Assembly: GCA_964621645.1 (NCBI GenBank)
Contig: CAZUMH010000015.1
Location: 1 to 45,134, forward strand
Length of the DNA: 45,134 bases
Source of the DNA: CAZUMH01 sp964621645
GTDB taxonomy: Bacteria > Zhuqueibacterota > QNDG01 > JAGLOF01
Direction: 5' to 3'
In this document: positions 34,214 through 43,100 of the stretch, piece after piece
How positions within the stretch are numbered: the stretch's first letter is position 1
Layout: each line of letters begins with the position of its first letter
Notes under the pieces: generated by a model
What the model was told of the DNA's origin: nothing
Databases searched by the model: none
What the model saw: the letters and a program-made list of their open reading frames with translations, nothing else
Made by a program: the position numbers and the translations under genes

Positions 34214-36055
34214 TCATCGTTCTTGAAGGATCCTCTCGGCCACCTCCAAAGCCAGAGCGTAGCGGCTGAAGGGCGCGCTCACCTGGATGCCGGCAGTGAA
34301 ACCGTTCACTTTTTCTTCCATCTCTCGGGCGATCTCCAGGCCCGCCTTCTGCTGATCCTCTTTGCAGGAATATCTGCCGATCCGTTCAAATACGGTATCG
34401 GGAATAGTGACTCCCGGTACTTCATTGCGCATGAACTCGGCGTTTCTCAGACTGGCCAGAGGCCATATCCCCGCGATAAAAGGGATCCCGGCATCACCGA
34501 CTTTTTCAATAAAGCTCTCAAGGGCCACCACATCGAAAACAGGCTGAGTAATAGCAAATTCCGCTCCCGCATCAATCTTCCAGCGGAAACGTTCCAGTTC
34601 CTTTTGCGGATTGATACTGTTGGGATCTGCTCCCACCCCCACGAAAAAGGCTGTCGGTTGCCCCAACGACTTGCCGCCCACATCCCGTCCCTTATTCAGG
34701 CTCGTAATGATATTGGTCAAGCCAATAGAATCGATATCAAAAACCGCTGTGGCCTGAGGATAGTCTCCCATGCGGGGCGGATCTCCGGTTACGGCGAGGA
34801 TATTCCTGATCCCCAACACCGCCGCGCCGAGAAGATCGGACTGCATTCCCAGCAGGTTCCGGTCGCGGCAGGTATAGTGCAGTACCGTTTCAACTCCTTC
34901 CCGCTGAAGCAGCAGCGCCAAGGCCAGAGGATTCATGCGGGCTGAGGCACGAGGGCCGTCCGGAATATTTATCGCGTCAACTCCGGCCCCGATAAGTTCT
35001 CGGGCAGCCTCAACCTGCTTCCTGACTCCCAGGGTACGGAGGGGAACCATTTCCACCAATACAACCTTTTTCCCCCGAGCGATACTGGCTGCCAACGGAG
35101 ATTTTTTCTCCGGAGGGACCGGATGTGACTCCGTTTCCACTTTTTCTTTGACGGCGGGACGAATGACGTCGGTTGAGAGGCGTGACTGTTTTTGGATCAA
35201 CGCAGCAGCCATTTTCCTGATATGGGCGGGCGTGGTACCGCAGCAGCCGCCGATTACCCGTGCACCCGCGTCGATAAAACGGGACGCATACACCCCGAAA
35301 TACTCCGGAGTGGCCATGTAGAAGGTTCTGCCATCCACAAGCTGGGGAATCCCTGCATTCGGCATGACTGACAGAGGCTTGTCCGTCACCCGGCCGAGCC
35401 TCTCCAGAAAATCGAGCATCGATTTCGGACCGACGGCGCAGTTCAATCCAATCAGGTCTACCGGCAAGGAAGAGAGGCGTCGCCCCACTTCCTCGACCTC
35501 CAAACCGTAAAGAGTCCGTCCATCCTCCTGTATCGACATCTGCACGATCAGTGGAATATCGCACACATCCCGTACGGCCCGTACCGCTTCTTCCGCTTCA
35601 CGTATATCACTAATCGTTTCAATAATAAAAAGATCAACCCCGGCTGCCTTCAGAGCCTCGGCCTGTTCCCGGAATACAGCACGGGCCTCGGCTAAGCCAG
35701 TCTCACCCCAAGGCTCCAGTTTCACGTTTAGCGGCCCCATCGATCCCGCCACATAGGCCCGGTCTTCAGCTGCTTGTCGAGCCAACCGGACACCGGATTT
35801 GTTGATCTCTTCCAACTGGTCTTCCAGATGATGCTGGCCGAGCTTCAGCCGGTTAGCACCGAAAGTATTTGTCTCAATAATATGAGCGCCTGCTTCCATG
35901 TACTGCCGGTGGACCTTAATAATGAGTTCCTGCTGCGATACATTCAACTCTTCATAGCACTTGTCGATGAAGAATCCCTGTTCATACATCAGAGTCCCCA
36001 TGGCTCCATCGGCAAGGACAACATGCCTTTTTATATACTCACGAAATGGCTGCAC
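34214..36055 (-). CDS. Fused homocysteine S-methyltransferase / methylenetetrahydrofolate reductase
   Basis: The 613-residue product has a BHMT-type domain in residues 1-300: 'VVLADGAMGTLMYEQGF', 'IIETNTFGANRLKLG', 'IGLNCAVGPKSML' and 'VIGGCCGTTPAHIRKMA', where the Cys of N-C-A-V-G and the Cys-Cys are the zinc ligands. A MTHFR-like domain follows in about 320-600 ('NIPDGPRASARMNPLALALLLQREG', 'NILAVTGDPPRMGDYP', 'FAITQPVFD'). This is the YitJ-type layout: one half may reduce methylene-THF, the other methylate homocysteine. TTG at 36085 would be nearly leaderless behind the promoter; GTG at 36055 with AAAGG eight to nine bases before is preferred. Confidence 0.95.
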   Translation of the reverse strand: MQPFREYIKRHVVLADGAMGTLMYEQGFFIDKCYEELNVSQQELIIKVHRQYMEAGAHIIETNTFGANRLKLGQHHLEDQLEEINKSGVRLARQAAEDRAYVAGSMGPLNVKLEPWGETGLAEARAVFREQAEALKAAGVDLFIIETISDIREAEEAVRAVRDVCDIPLIVQMSIQEDGRTLYGLEVEEVGRRLSSLPVDLIGLNCAVGPKSMLDFLERLGRVTDKPLSVMPNAGIPQLVDGRTFYMATPEYFGVYASRFIDAGARVIGGCCGTTPAHIRKMAAALIQKQSRLSTDVIRPAVKEKVETESHPVPPEKKSPLAASIARGKKVVLVEMVPLRTLGVRKQVEAARELIGAGVDAINIPDGPRASARMNPLALALLLQREGVETVLHYTCRDRNLLGMQSDLLGAAVLGIRNILAVTGDPPRMGDYPQATAVFDIDSIGLTNIITSLNKGRDVGGKSLGQPTAFFVGVGADPNSINPQKELERFRWKIDAGAEFAITQPVFDVVALESFIEKVGDAGIPFIAGIWPLASLRNAEFMRNEVPGVTIPDTVFERIGRYSCKEDQQKAGLEIAREMEEKVNGFTAGIQVSAPFSRYALALEVAERILQER

Positions 36056-36091
36056 TATATGATACCTTTCTTCATAAAAACACAATAATAC

Positions 36092-36120
36092 AATATACAG
36101 AAGAAGGTCTTCTCATTCAA
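36092..36120 (-). promoter_or_regulatory. Sigma-70-type promoter of the homocysteine methyltransferase gene
   Basis: TTGAAT (36115-36120), a 17-base spacer and TATATT (36092-36097) on the minus strand. The predicted start of transcription is near 36085, 30 bases before the GTG. Confidence 0.7.
36099..36113. repeat. Inverted repeat in the promoter spacer, likely operator
   Basis: AGAAGA, AGG, TCTTCT: perfect six-base arms with a three-base centre, entirely between the -35 and -10 boxes of the methyltransferase promoter. This is a typical position for a repressor site. The regulator is not known. Confidence 0.45.
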
Positions 36121-36156
36121 TTGCTTTTTGAAATACGCAGAAATTAATTCTGGCAT

Positions 36157-36184
36157 TTGAGAAAAAAATATCGTATCATATACA
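36157..36184 (+). promoter_or_regulatory. Promoter of the CDP-alcohol phosphatidyltransferase unit
   Basis: TTGAGA (36157-36162), 16 bases and TATACA (36179-36184). The leader would be about 180 bases. The gap 36056-36370 holds only this and the divergent promoter. Confidence 0.5.
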
Positions 36185-36370
36185 ATCCCGATGACCTCGC
36201 CGCGTTGTTTGCCGGAACAGGAAATATTGGTGTTTATTATGCTCAAGGGGCAAATCGGGCTTGTTTTTTTGTCTGGCCATGGAAAATTGAACCGGTTTAT
36301 GTTAATTCCAACCAGTGGACCGAGACAAAAAGTCGAGGTCATTCTTGTGCATATGTGAGAGAGGCGAGTA

Positions 36371-37069
36371 ATGAACGACGACGCACAGAAAACAATAAGT
36401 GAAAATAGAATACAGACGAGTTTTCTTGCCAAAGTGGAAAAAAGAGCGCTTATCTGGATGGGTGAGAGAACACCCAGTTTTATATCTCCGGACATGCTGA
36501 CCTATCTCGGTTTTATCGGTCTGGGCCTCAGCGGCGTCGCGTACTATCTGTCTCATTTACACTGGGGCTATCTGATCCTCGCCAGTGTGGGCCTCTTTAT
36601 TAACTGGGTGGGCGACAGCCTGGACGGCACCCTGGCCCGGGTGCGAAAAAAAGAAAGACCCAAATACGGTTATTATCTGGATCATCTGGTGGACGCCTTT
36701 GGTATTACCGCCATGATCTTCGGACTGGCCTATTCAGGACTGGTACACCAGCCATTTATCTGGCTGGTGCTGGCCCTCTTTTTTATTGCCTCAATCAACA
36801 CATATCTGGCTACCCATGTTGTTGAAATTTTCAAGATATCCTACCTTAAAGTCTCCACCACAGAAGCACGTGTAGCCTTGATAATCCTGAACACGGTGCT
36901 TATTTTCATTGACTCCATAACCATCGGCCGGGCCACGTTGATGATTGTTGATATCATCGCCGCACTTACCAGCCTCTTCTTATTAGTGGCCACTTTGCGC
37001 AGCGCCATCTTGAATCTGAGTAAACTGAACAGACAAGAGAAGGCGAAGTGGACCCAAAATACTGAATAA
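36371..37069 (+). CDS. CDP-alcohol phosphatidyltransferase family membrane enzyme
   Basis: The 232-residue protein has the family motif D-G-x2-A-R with its downstream G and D-x3-D: 'GDSLDGTLARVRKKERPKYGYYLDHLVDAFG', which binds two metals and CDP-alcohol. Five or six hydrophobic segments follow or precede it. It should join a CMP-linked diacylglycerol or alcohol to an acceptor (for example inositol or glycerol phosphate), but the acceptor is not clear. It is eight bases before the gtrA-like gene. Confidence 0.93.
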   Translation: MNDDAQKTISENRIQTSFLAKVEKRALIWMGERTPSFISPDMLTYLGFIGLGLSGVAYYLSHLHWGYLILASVGLFINWVGDSLDGTLARVRKKERPKYGYYLDHLVDAFGITAMIFGLAYSGLVHQPFIWLVLALFFIASINTYLATHVVEIFKISYLKVSTTEARVALIILNTVLIFIDSITIGRATLMIVDIIAALTSLFLLVATLRSAILNLSKLNRQEKAKWTQNTE

Positions 37070-37077
37070 ACCGCCAC

Positions 37078-37515
37078 ATGCCCCCCCCCCGGAATAAATT
37101 CAGACGATTTCTCAGATTTCAGATTGTCGCACTAGGCGGCACTCTGGTAAATATGGGGACCCTGTATATCCTGCGTGGTCGTCTGGGGCTGCATGTCACC
37201 CTTTCCGGAGCGGTAGCCATCGAGTTGGCCATCATCCACAATTTTACCTGGCACTATCTGGTTACCTGGCGGGAACGCATCCAGAGACACCACTTGGCCG
37301 ATTATCTGAAAAGACTTGTCCATTATAATATCGTCACCGCCTCGATTGATTTACTGGTGAATCTGAGTATCCTGACCATCCTGGTGAAATATTACAATGT
37401 CTACTATCTCTATGCCAACCTCGTCGGTATGATGGCCTGTCCTATCTTCAAATTTCTGGCCAACGAATTCATCATCTTTAAATACAAGATAGCTCACCAC
37501 TCGGAAAACGAATAG
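37078..37515 (+). CDS. GtrA family membrane protein, poly-C tract after the start
   Basis: The 145-residue protein has four hydrophobic segments and GtrA features ('FLRFQIVALGGTLVNMGTLYIL', 'HNFTWHYLVTWRER', 'KFLANEFIIFKY'). GtrA proteins move or flip lipid-linked sugars, so a role with the preceding phosphatidyltransferase in lipid or wall glycan building is plausible. The coding sequence begins ATG followed by ten C bases (37081-37090), coding Pro-Pro-Pro and part of Arg. There is no clear ribosome binding site, so it is probably coupled to the upstream gene. A length change in the tract would break the frame. Confidence 0.88.
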   Translation: MPPPRNKFRRFLRFQIVALGGTLVNMGTLYILRGRLGLHVTLSGAVAIELAIIHNFTWHYLVTWRERIQRHHLADYLKRLVHYNIVTASIDLLVNLSILTILVKYYNVYYLYANLVGMMACPIFKFLANEFIIFKYKIAHHSENE

Positions 37516-37580
37516 CTCTTACGGAACGGCTTCCCTTCCCATTTCGAATCAGAAAAGTGCATTCTCCCCCATCTTTTTAT

Positions 37581-37609
37581 TTGCAATTATACCGAACACC
37601 TCGTACTTT
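37581..37609 (+). promoter_or_regulatory. Possible promoter of alr
   Basis: TTGCAA (37581-37586), a 17-base spacer and TACTTT (37604-37609). The -10 is poor. The gap is 130 bases, so alr may also be read from upstream. Confidence 0.25.
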
Positions 37610-37645
37610 ATCAACGACCAGACGGTAAATCGGGAGCTGATAAAG

Positions 37646-38803
37646 ATGAATAAAAAACCAGCCAACTATCCGGTGATGAGCCCTGCAGACATCGTCCGCC
37701 CCACCCGGGTGGAAATCGACACCGGCCGTCTCAGTGCCAACTTCACTGCTATTAAATCATTCATCGGTGACACCAGCATGATGCCCGTGCTCAAAGCCAA
37801 TGCCTATGGTCACGGCCTGGTTCCTGTAGCGCGCCTGATGGAAAAACTCGGCGCTGATTACATCGGCGTTGCTGTACTGGAAGAAGGCATTCTGCTGCGG
37901 GAAGAGGGCATAAATATCCCCGTTCTGGTTCTCGGCGGCATCCTGGGAAACCAGATCCCTCATTTCGTAAATTACAACCTGACCATCACTGCTTCATCCA
38001 TTCCGCGCCTGCTGGAGATTGAAACAGTAGGACGGAAACTGGCCCGAAAGATCAAAGTGCACTTGAAAATAGATACCGGTCTGGAACGTATCGGCGTGCA
38101 TCATTACAGCGCCCGTCCCTTTATTGAAACAGCCCTGGGATGTGATCATATTGAAGTGGAAGGGATCTATTCCCACTTTGCCGCTTCTGAATCAGACGAT
38201 CTCTCCGGAGCCAGACAACAGCTGGACCGCTTTATGCAGGTGCTTGATATATTCGACCGGCTGGGATCCCCACAACCGCCCCTTCGTCACCTGGCAAACT
38301 CCGGCGCTATCCTGCAGCTCCCTGAATCCTATCTGGATATGGTAAGGCCCGGTATCCTCCTCTACGGCATCTATCCCGCCCCGGAAACAAAACGGACAGT
38401 CGAAGTGAAACCGGCTCTTTCCTGGAAATCCCGGGTCGTCTTCTTCAAGGTCATCCGGGCCGGTGATGCTGTCGGCTATGGATCAACCTGGCTAAGCGAT
38501 CATCCCGTACGGGCTTTAACAGTACCGGTGGGGTACGGGGACGGATATTTCCGGGCTATGTCCGGCAAGGCCCGGGTGCTGGTGCGAGGGAAAAAGTATC
38601 CGGTAGTGGGCCGCATCTCAATGGATCAGATTGTGGTAAATATCGAATCTGATAGCTGCTACAACGGCGATGAGGTAATCCTGATTGGTGAAAAGGGGGG
38701 TGAGAGAATCACCTGTGAGGATGTAGCCGCCTGGGCCGGCACCAATCCCTATGAAATCCTGACTAATATAAATACACGAGTGCCGCGGATCTATTTGTCC
38801 TGA
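37646..38803 (+). CDS. alr: Alanine racemase
   Basis: It interconverts L- and D-alanine for peptidoglycan. In 385 residues the PLP Lys is in 'VLKANAYGHGLVPVA', the family continues with 'YIGVAVLEEGILLREEGI', 'VHLKIDTGLERIGVH', 'HLANSGAILQLPESYLDMVRPGILLYGIYPA', and the second catalytic residue is the Tyr of 'DAVGYGSTW'. 'VPVGYGDGYFRAMSG' and 'VGRISMDQIVV' complete it. The ribosome binding site GGGAG is nine bases before the ATG. It ends next to a stem-loop (38780-38816) and converges with the PorV-like gene. Confidence 0.97.
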   Translation: MNKKPANYPVMSPADIVRPTRVEIDTGRLSANFTAIKSFIGDTSMMPVLKANAYGHGLVPVARLMEKLGADYIGVAVLEEGILLREEGINIPVLVLGGILGNQIPHFVNYNLTITASSIPRLLEIETVGRKLARKIKVHLKIDTGLERIGVHHYSARPFIETALGCDHIEVEGIYSHFAASESDDLSGARQQLDRFMQVLDIFDRLGSPQPPLRHLANSGAILQLPESYLDMVRPGILLYGIYPAPETKRTVEVKPALSWKSRVVFFKVIRAGDAVGYGSTWLSDHPVRALTVPVGYGDGYFRAMSGKARVLVRGKKYPVVGRISMDQIVVNIESDSCYNGDEVILIGEKGGERITCEDVAAWAGTNPYEILTNINTRVPRIYLS

Positions 38804-38816
38804 GAATCCGCGGCAC
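38780..38816. repeat. Strong stem-loop across the alr stop codon
   Basis: GTGCCGCGGAT (38780-38790) and ATCCGCGGCAC (38806-38816), an eleven-base perfect stem with a 15-base loop. The loop holds the alr stop. There is no T tract, so it is a weak terminator candidate for converging transcripts. Confidence 0.55.
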
Positions 38817-38858
38817 CTGCAATCTCACGTCAAGTTACGTATTATATTACGCTGTGGA

Positions 38859-40127
38859 TCAGTATTTCTTCTTGAAAACAAAATCTCCCGTTTTAAGAAA
38901 ATACCCTTCCTTCAGCCAATCCACCATCACGGCGGAGATCTCGCCCCTGACCTGCACAACCTTTACTTCTCCGATGAGCACCCGCTGCTGACGCGCATCA
39001 CCAAGGATATCTTCACTACGGTACACCTCCAGCATCAACCCCTTGCGCAACCCGCTGCTCTCGCCGGCATTGATCAAGGCATAGTTGGGATAGTTGTCTA
39101 CCATCTTGATAATTCTGCCCGTGAAACCGGAGAATAACATTCCCACCTGTCCCTCGGCTTCAGCCGGTTTAAACGGCTCCGCTACGGGAGCGAAGTCCAG
39201 AGAGGTGTGTCCGAATTTGGCTCGTATCGTCAAGCGATACACGTAGGAAAAATCCATGGGATCCTTGCCGAAGCTCAAGTCAGCCTCATAAAAATTCTTG
39301 TCCAGAGGGAGAGAGACAAATCCTCCGCCGGTAAGACGGGATCCATCGAATCCGGCTCTGACACCGAAATTCAGCAGGATCGGTATCTCCGCCCCCACTC
39401 TGATTTTTCCTCCTTCGTTTTGGATAGTCGCATAATCCAGCGTGAAAGCGGCTCCGTTCTTCAAGGGACGCAGACATACACCCGCCCGGATCAAGCTGGG
39501 AAATTTCTCCTGCAGGGCTGATGAGGTATTCCAGCCCACTTTGGCATAGGCGTCCTGTACGGCCACACCCAGACTAAGCCGGGGGGAATAGCGGTAAAGC
39601 AGACCAAGGTCTAATCCGAATCCACTGGAACGATATCCGGCCAGACTGTGGGAAAGATATTTAATGCTCAATCCAGCGGAAAGATTTGGCATAAGAGCGT
39701 AGCCCCAGGAAGCATAGAACGCATTCTCCGAATTGGAGAGGCTGCCTGTAATCTCACCCTGATTATCCCTGCCCTCGATACCTCCGACGCCGAAATTAAT
39801 TAACGCAACCCCTACGGTACCGTACCGTTCCAGAGGGAGAGCGCCGGCGAAATAACTGTAACTTCTGTCAAGTGACAGCAAAGTATAGCTGGCATTGATT
39901 TCTGGAAACTGCAGAAACGCCAGTCCGGCCGGATTCCAGTAGCCGCTGCTGGGATCATCGGATAGAGCGGTGAAGGCACCTCCCATGGCCAGAGCGCGGG
40001 AACTTACCCCCCGCCGCAAAAATGCTCCGGCCTGGCCGCCGTCTCCGCTCTGGGCCTGGACTCCTGCAGCCAGACAAAGACCGACAAGAATCGATATGAT
40101 TAATAAGGATGCCGCGGGCTTTTTCAT
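38859..40127 (-). CDS. PorV/PorQ-type outer-membrane protein with a FlgT-like tail
   Basis: The 422-residue product has a signal peptide and then a beta-barrel pattern typical of PorV/PorQ and UPF0164: 'GAFLRRGVSSRALAMGGAFTALSDDPSSGYWNPAGLAFLQFPEINASY', 'AGLSIKYLSHSLAGYRSSGFGLDLGLLYRY'. From about residue 335 a different domain appears ('GFTGRIIKMVDNYPNYALINAGESSGLRKGLMLEVYR...GEVKVVQVRGEISAV') resembling the FlgT C-terminal domain, so it may connect to a wall or assembly partner. In type IX systems PorV carries cargo across the outer membrane. It follows the giant repeat gene by 18 bases, as if serving that protein. Confidence 0.88.
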   Translation of the reverse strand: MKKPAASLLIISILVGLCLAAGVQAQSGDGGQAGAFLRRGVSSRALAMGGAFTALSDDPSSGYWNPAGLAFLQFPEINASYTLLSLDRSYSYFAGALPLERYGTVGVALINFGVGGIEGRDNQGEITGSLSNSENAFYASWGYALMPNLSAGLSIKYLSHSLAGYRSSGFGLDLGLLYRYSPRLSLGVAVQDAYAKVGWNTSSALQEKFPSLIRAGVCLRPLKNGAAFTLDYATIQNEGGKIRVGAEIPILLNFGVRAGFDGSRLTGGGFVSLPLDKNFYEADLSFGKDPMDFSYVYRLTIRAKFGHTSLDFAPVAEPFKPAEAEGQVGMLFSGFTGRIIKMVDNYPNYALINAGESSGLRKGLMLEVYRSEDILGDARQQRVLIGEVKVVQVRGEISAVMVDWLKEGYFLKTGDFVFKKKY

Positions 40128-40145
40128 ATGTCTTTTACCTTCCAG

Positions 40146-43100
40146 TTATCGTAAGACCACAATCTTGCGCACGTAGACCGTCCCCTGAGCCGACAGGACG
40201 CAGAAATAGACATTGTTGGCAACAATGCGGCCGCTGTCCGTGCGGCCGTCCCATTCCACCGCGTACTCCACATTGGCCGATTTCTGTGTTCCCTCATCCT
40301 CCAGCACCGCCACCAAGCTGCTGCTCACATCATAGACCTTGAGTGAAACAGGTCCCGCCTGAGGCAGCATATACTTGATGGTCGTCGTCCCGCCGGTGGG
40401 ATCGAAGGGATTGGGATAGTTAATGATCTGCCCCGGTGAAATATCCGGTGTCCAGGCGGTGATGCAGAAGATGCTGAAATGAGTCACACTGAATGTGATA
40501 TACCCGTTTATCAGATCTATCTCCACATCGGAGATCTCCTCCCAGGAACCGGTCAGGCTGGAATAGCTGTATATCCTGATCACATCGGTGGTGCGGATGC
40601 CCAGGCGGTCCAGATCAGAGACGGGGAAGGGCAGCCGTATGGTAACCGGACCGGAGAACGTCATCCCTTCCGGACCGAAATAATAAACCAGCCCCAGCAA
40701 ATTGTGACCAGCCGAATCAGGCAGGGCCGGGATGACATTGAGCTGGCCGATACTGAGATAGCTTGAATCCGCCACGACACCCGCCGGAATCGTCAGGCGA
40801 AGGCCGCTGGTCAGTGTGATAACGAGACCTGCGGGAGGGATGAAACCGCTGTACAGGGAAGTGACCGAGCCCCGGCCGGTGGTAAAACTGTAAGAAGAGG
40901 AAACCAGCGCGTTGGCCGGATTGGCCCGGTCCCTGCATGAAACCGTCACCAGCACCGTGGCGGACGTATCGAAAGGCGCTGCCGGCGTGTAGATAATCTG
41001 GTATCCTCTCGTAATTGAACGGATCGTCACCTCACTGCTCGCCGCGTCCCCGTCATTGATGATCTGCTGTCCTGCGACGATCAGGTCCAGAGAGCTCCGT
41101 TCCACTCCGTAAACATCATCCGCCACATTCAGGACGACACTGCTGTTTACCGGTACCTGCTGGGATCCCGAAGCCGGAAAGGCGCCGGTGATCGCGGGCG
41201 GAGTATTATCACTGAGGACGAACGTCGCCGTTACCGTGGTATCGGACATGAAATAGAGGTTCTGTTCGATCGTCATGCCCGTAAGAGCGCCGCTCCAGCC
41301 GATAAACTTCATGCCGCTTTGAGGGACGGCCTTGAACACAATATTGGAGCGGTGCGGGTATGTATCCAGTTCGGGAGTAGTAATGATGGTCCCGCCCGAA
41401 TCCGCGAAGACCGTTCCTGAGGGATCGATAAATCGGACGATTCTGGTCAGCGTATGCGTGACCAGCTCGAAATTGGCCTGCACCGAATAGGGTTTCTTCA
41501 TGGAAAGCGTAAGCGAGGCCGAGGCGGCGGTGGTATCACCGCTCCAGTCCTTGAACTGATAGGAGCTGTCTATCAATACGGCCGTAAGCTGCACCGATTC
41601 ACCCCGATCGAACCACTCCTTGGCGGAAGAAGCGGAAACGCTCCCCTTCCCCGTCGGCACCGCCGCGTAGGAAATTTTATACAGCGTATCCCAGACCGCC
41701 GTTTCGGTTATCCCGTTGTGCAGGATCACGCTGGAGGTGGAATCACTGCCGCTGTACCCGTTGGGATCGCCGCTGGCCCAGCTGTCGAATATATATTGTT
41801 CCCGCTCACTGTTATAGACGAGGGTGCTGGAAATCCCGAAATTCTTGGTCGTCCCGCTGTCATACCAGCCGGCTCCGTAGGGATTGCCGTGCCCGGAATT
41901 CACATTGAGGCGATATTGTTTCTTGAAATTGGCGGTGATTATAACATCCGTGGACCCGACCGTGTAGGAGTGGCTTTGGGCGCCGCCGTCACTCCAGCTG
42001 GTGAACACGTACCTGGTGGTATCACCGCTGTACTGGGGAGAGACGACTTCCAGGTTGTGGGAATTCCCCTGCAGCCAGCTAAAGGCCGTGGTGCTGTCAT
42101 AATCATTGCCGTCCACGGTAAAATTCAGTCCTTCGGGATTAGTTTTAATCGTAATGGTGATCAAACCCTCAAAATTGGCAGTGATGGTCTTGGCCCGGTT
42201 CATGGTGATCGTCGGCTGATCATCAGTTCCCTCCAGGTCACCGGACCATTTGGACCAGCTGAAGCCCGAGGTTGGAACAGCTGTCAGCTCCACCGGACTG
42301 CCTTCGTCATACCAGCCGCCGGGAGGATCGCCGGGCGGATTGAGGGTCACCGTACCCCCCGCTTCCGGAATGCGATTGATGGTGAGCTTATACTGTTTGT
42401 CCCAGGTCGCTGTCTCCATTACGGCATTGTTCATCACCACCGAGGTATCGGCTACACTGCCGGTGTAGGACCCGGTGCCGCTACCAACCCACCCGGTCTC
42501 GGTAAGCACGTAACGGACACCTCCGCCAGCCTCGAACGGATCGGTGACACTGAAGTTGGCGGTACTTCCCGCCGGATACCATCCCTGTCCCAGGGGATCA
42601 TCGTGAGGCGAGTTTACGGTAAGATAATACTCCGTCTGCCAGACCGGTGTCACTGTTTTGGGCTCATTCATTAACAGCGTGCCCAGGGTGTCGCCGCCGC
42701 TGTAATCCCCGCTCCAGTTTTGGAAGGTATAGCGGGTGGTCCCGGCTGTCACAACGGAATCGATGGAGAACTGGGCCAGGGTGTTCCCCGTATACCAGCC
42801 CGCTCCGTCGGGAGTGCCGTGATTCGTCTGAATCGTGAGCAGATATTCAGCCGTGAAATTGATCGATATCTGAGCGTCGATCGAGGGTACCGTGTAACTG
42901 TGGGTCCTGTCTCCGCCGTCACTCCAGCTGACATAGCTGTACTTGGTGTTGTTGTTTACGGTCTGCAGGAGATCGACCGAGAGCAGATGCTGGCTTCCTT
43001 CCTCCCAGGCGAACGTATAAGGAGTCGTATATTCAATCCCATCCGCCCGGAACCTGGCGCCGGTGGAAGCAGTGGTGATCGTTATCTGGATGAAGTCCTC

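Noticed and set aside
36157..36402. 81-codon plus-strand frame before the phosphatidyltransferase gene
   Set aside because: Its start codon is part of the proposed -35 box, it overlaps the next gene by 32 bases, has no ribosome binding site and no recognisable family.
41454..42674. 406-codon plus-strand frame opposite the giant repeat gene
   Set aside because: It mirrors the repeat periodicity of the minus-strand gene and has no independent start signal or domain.
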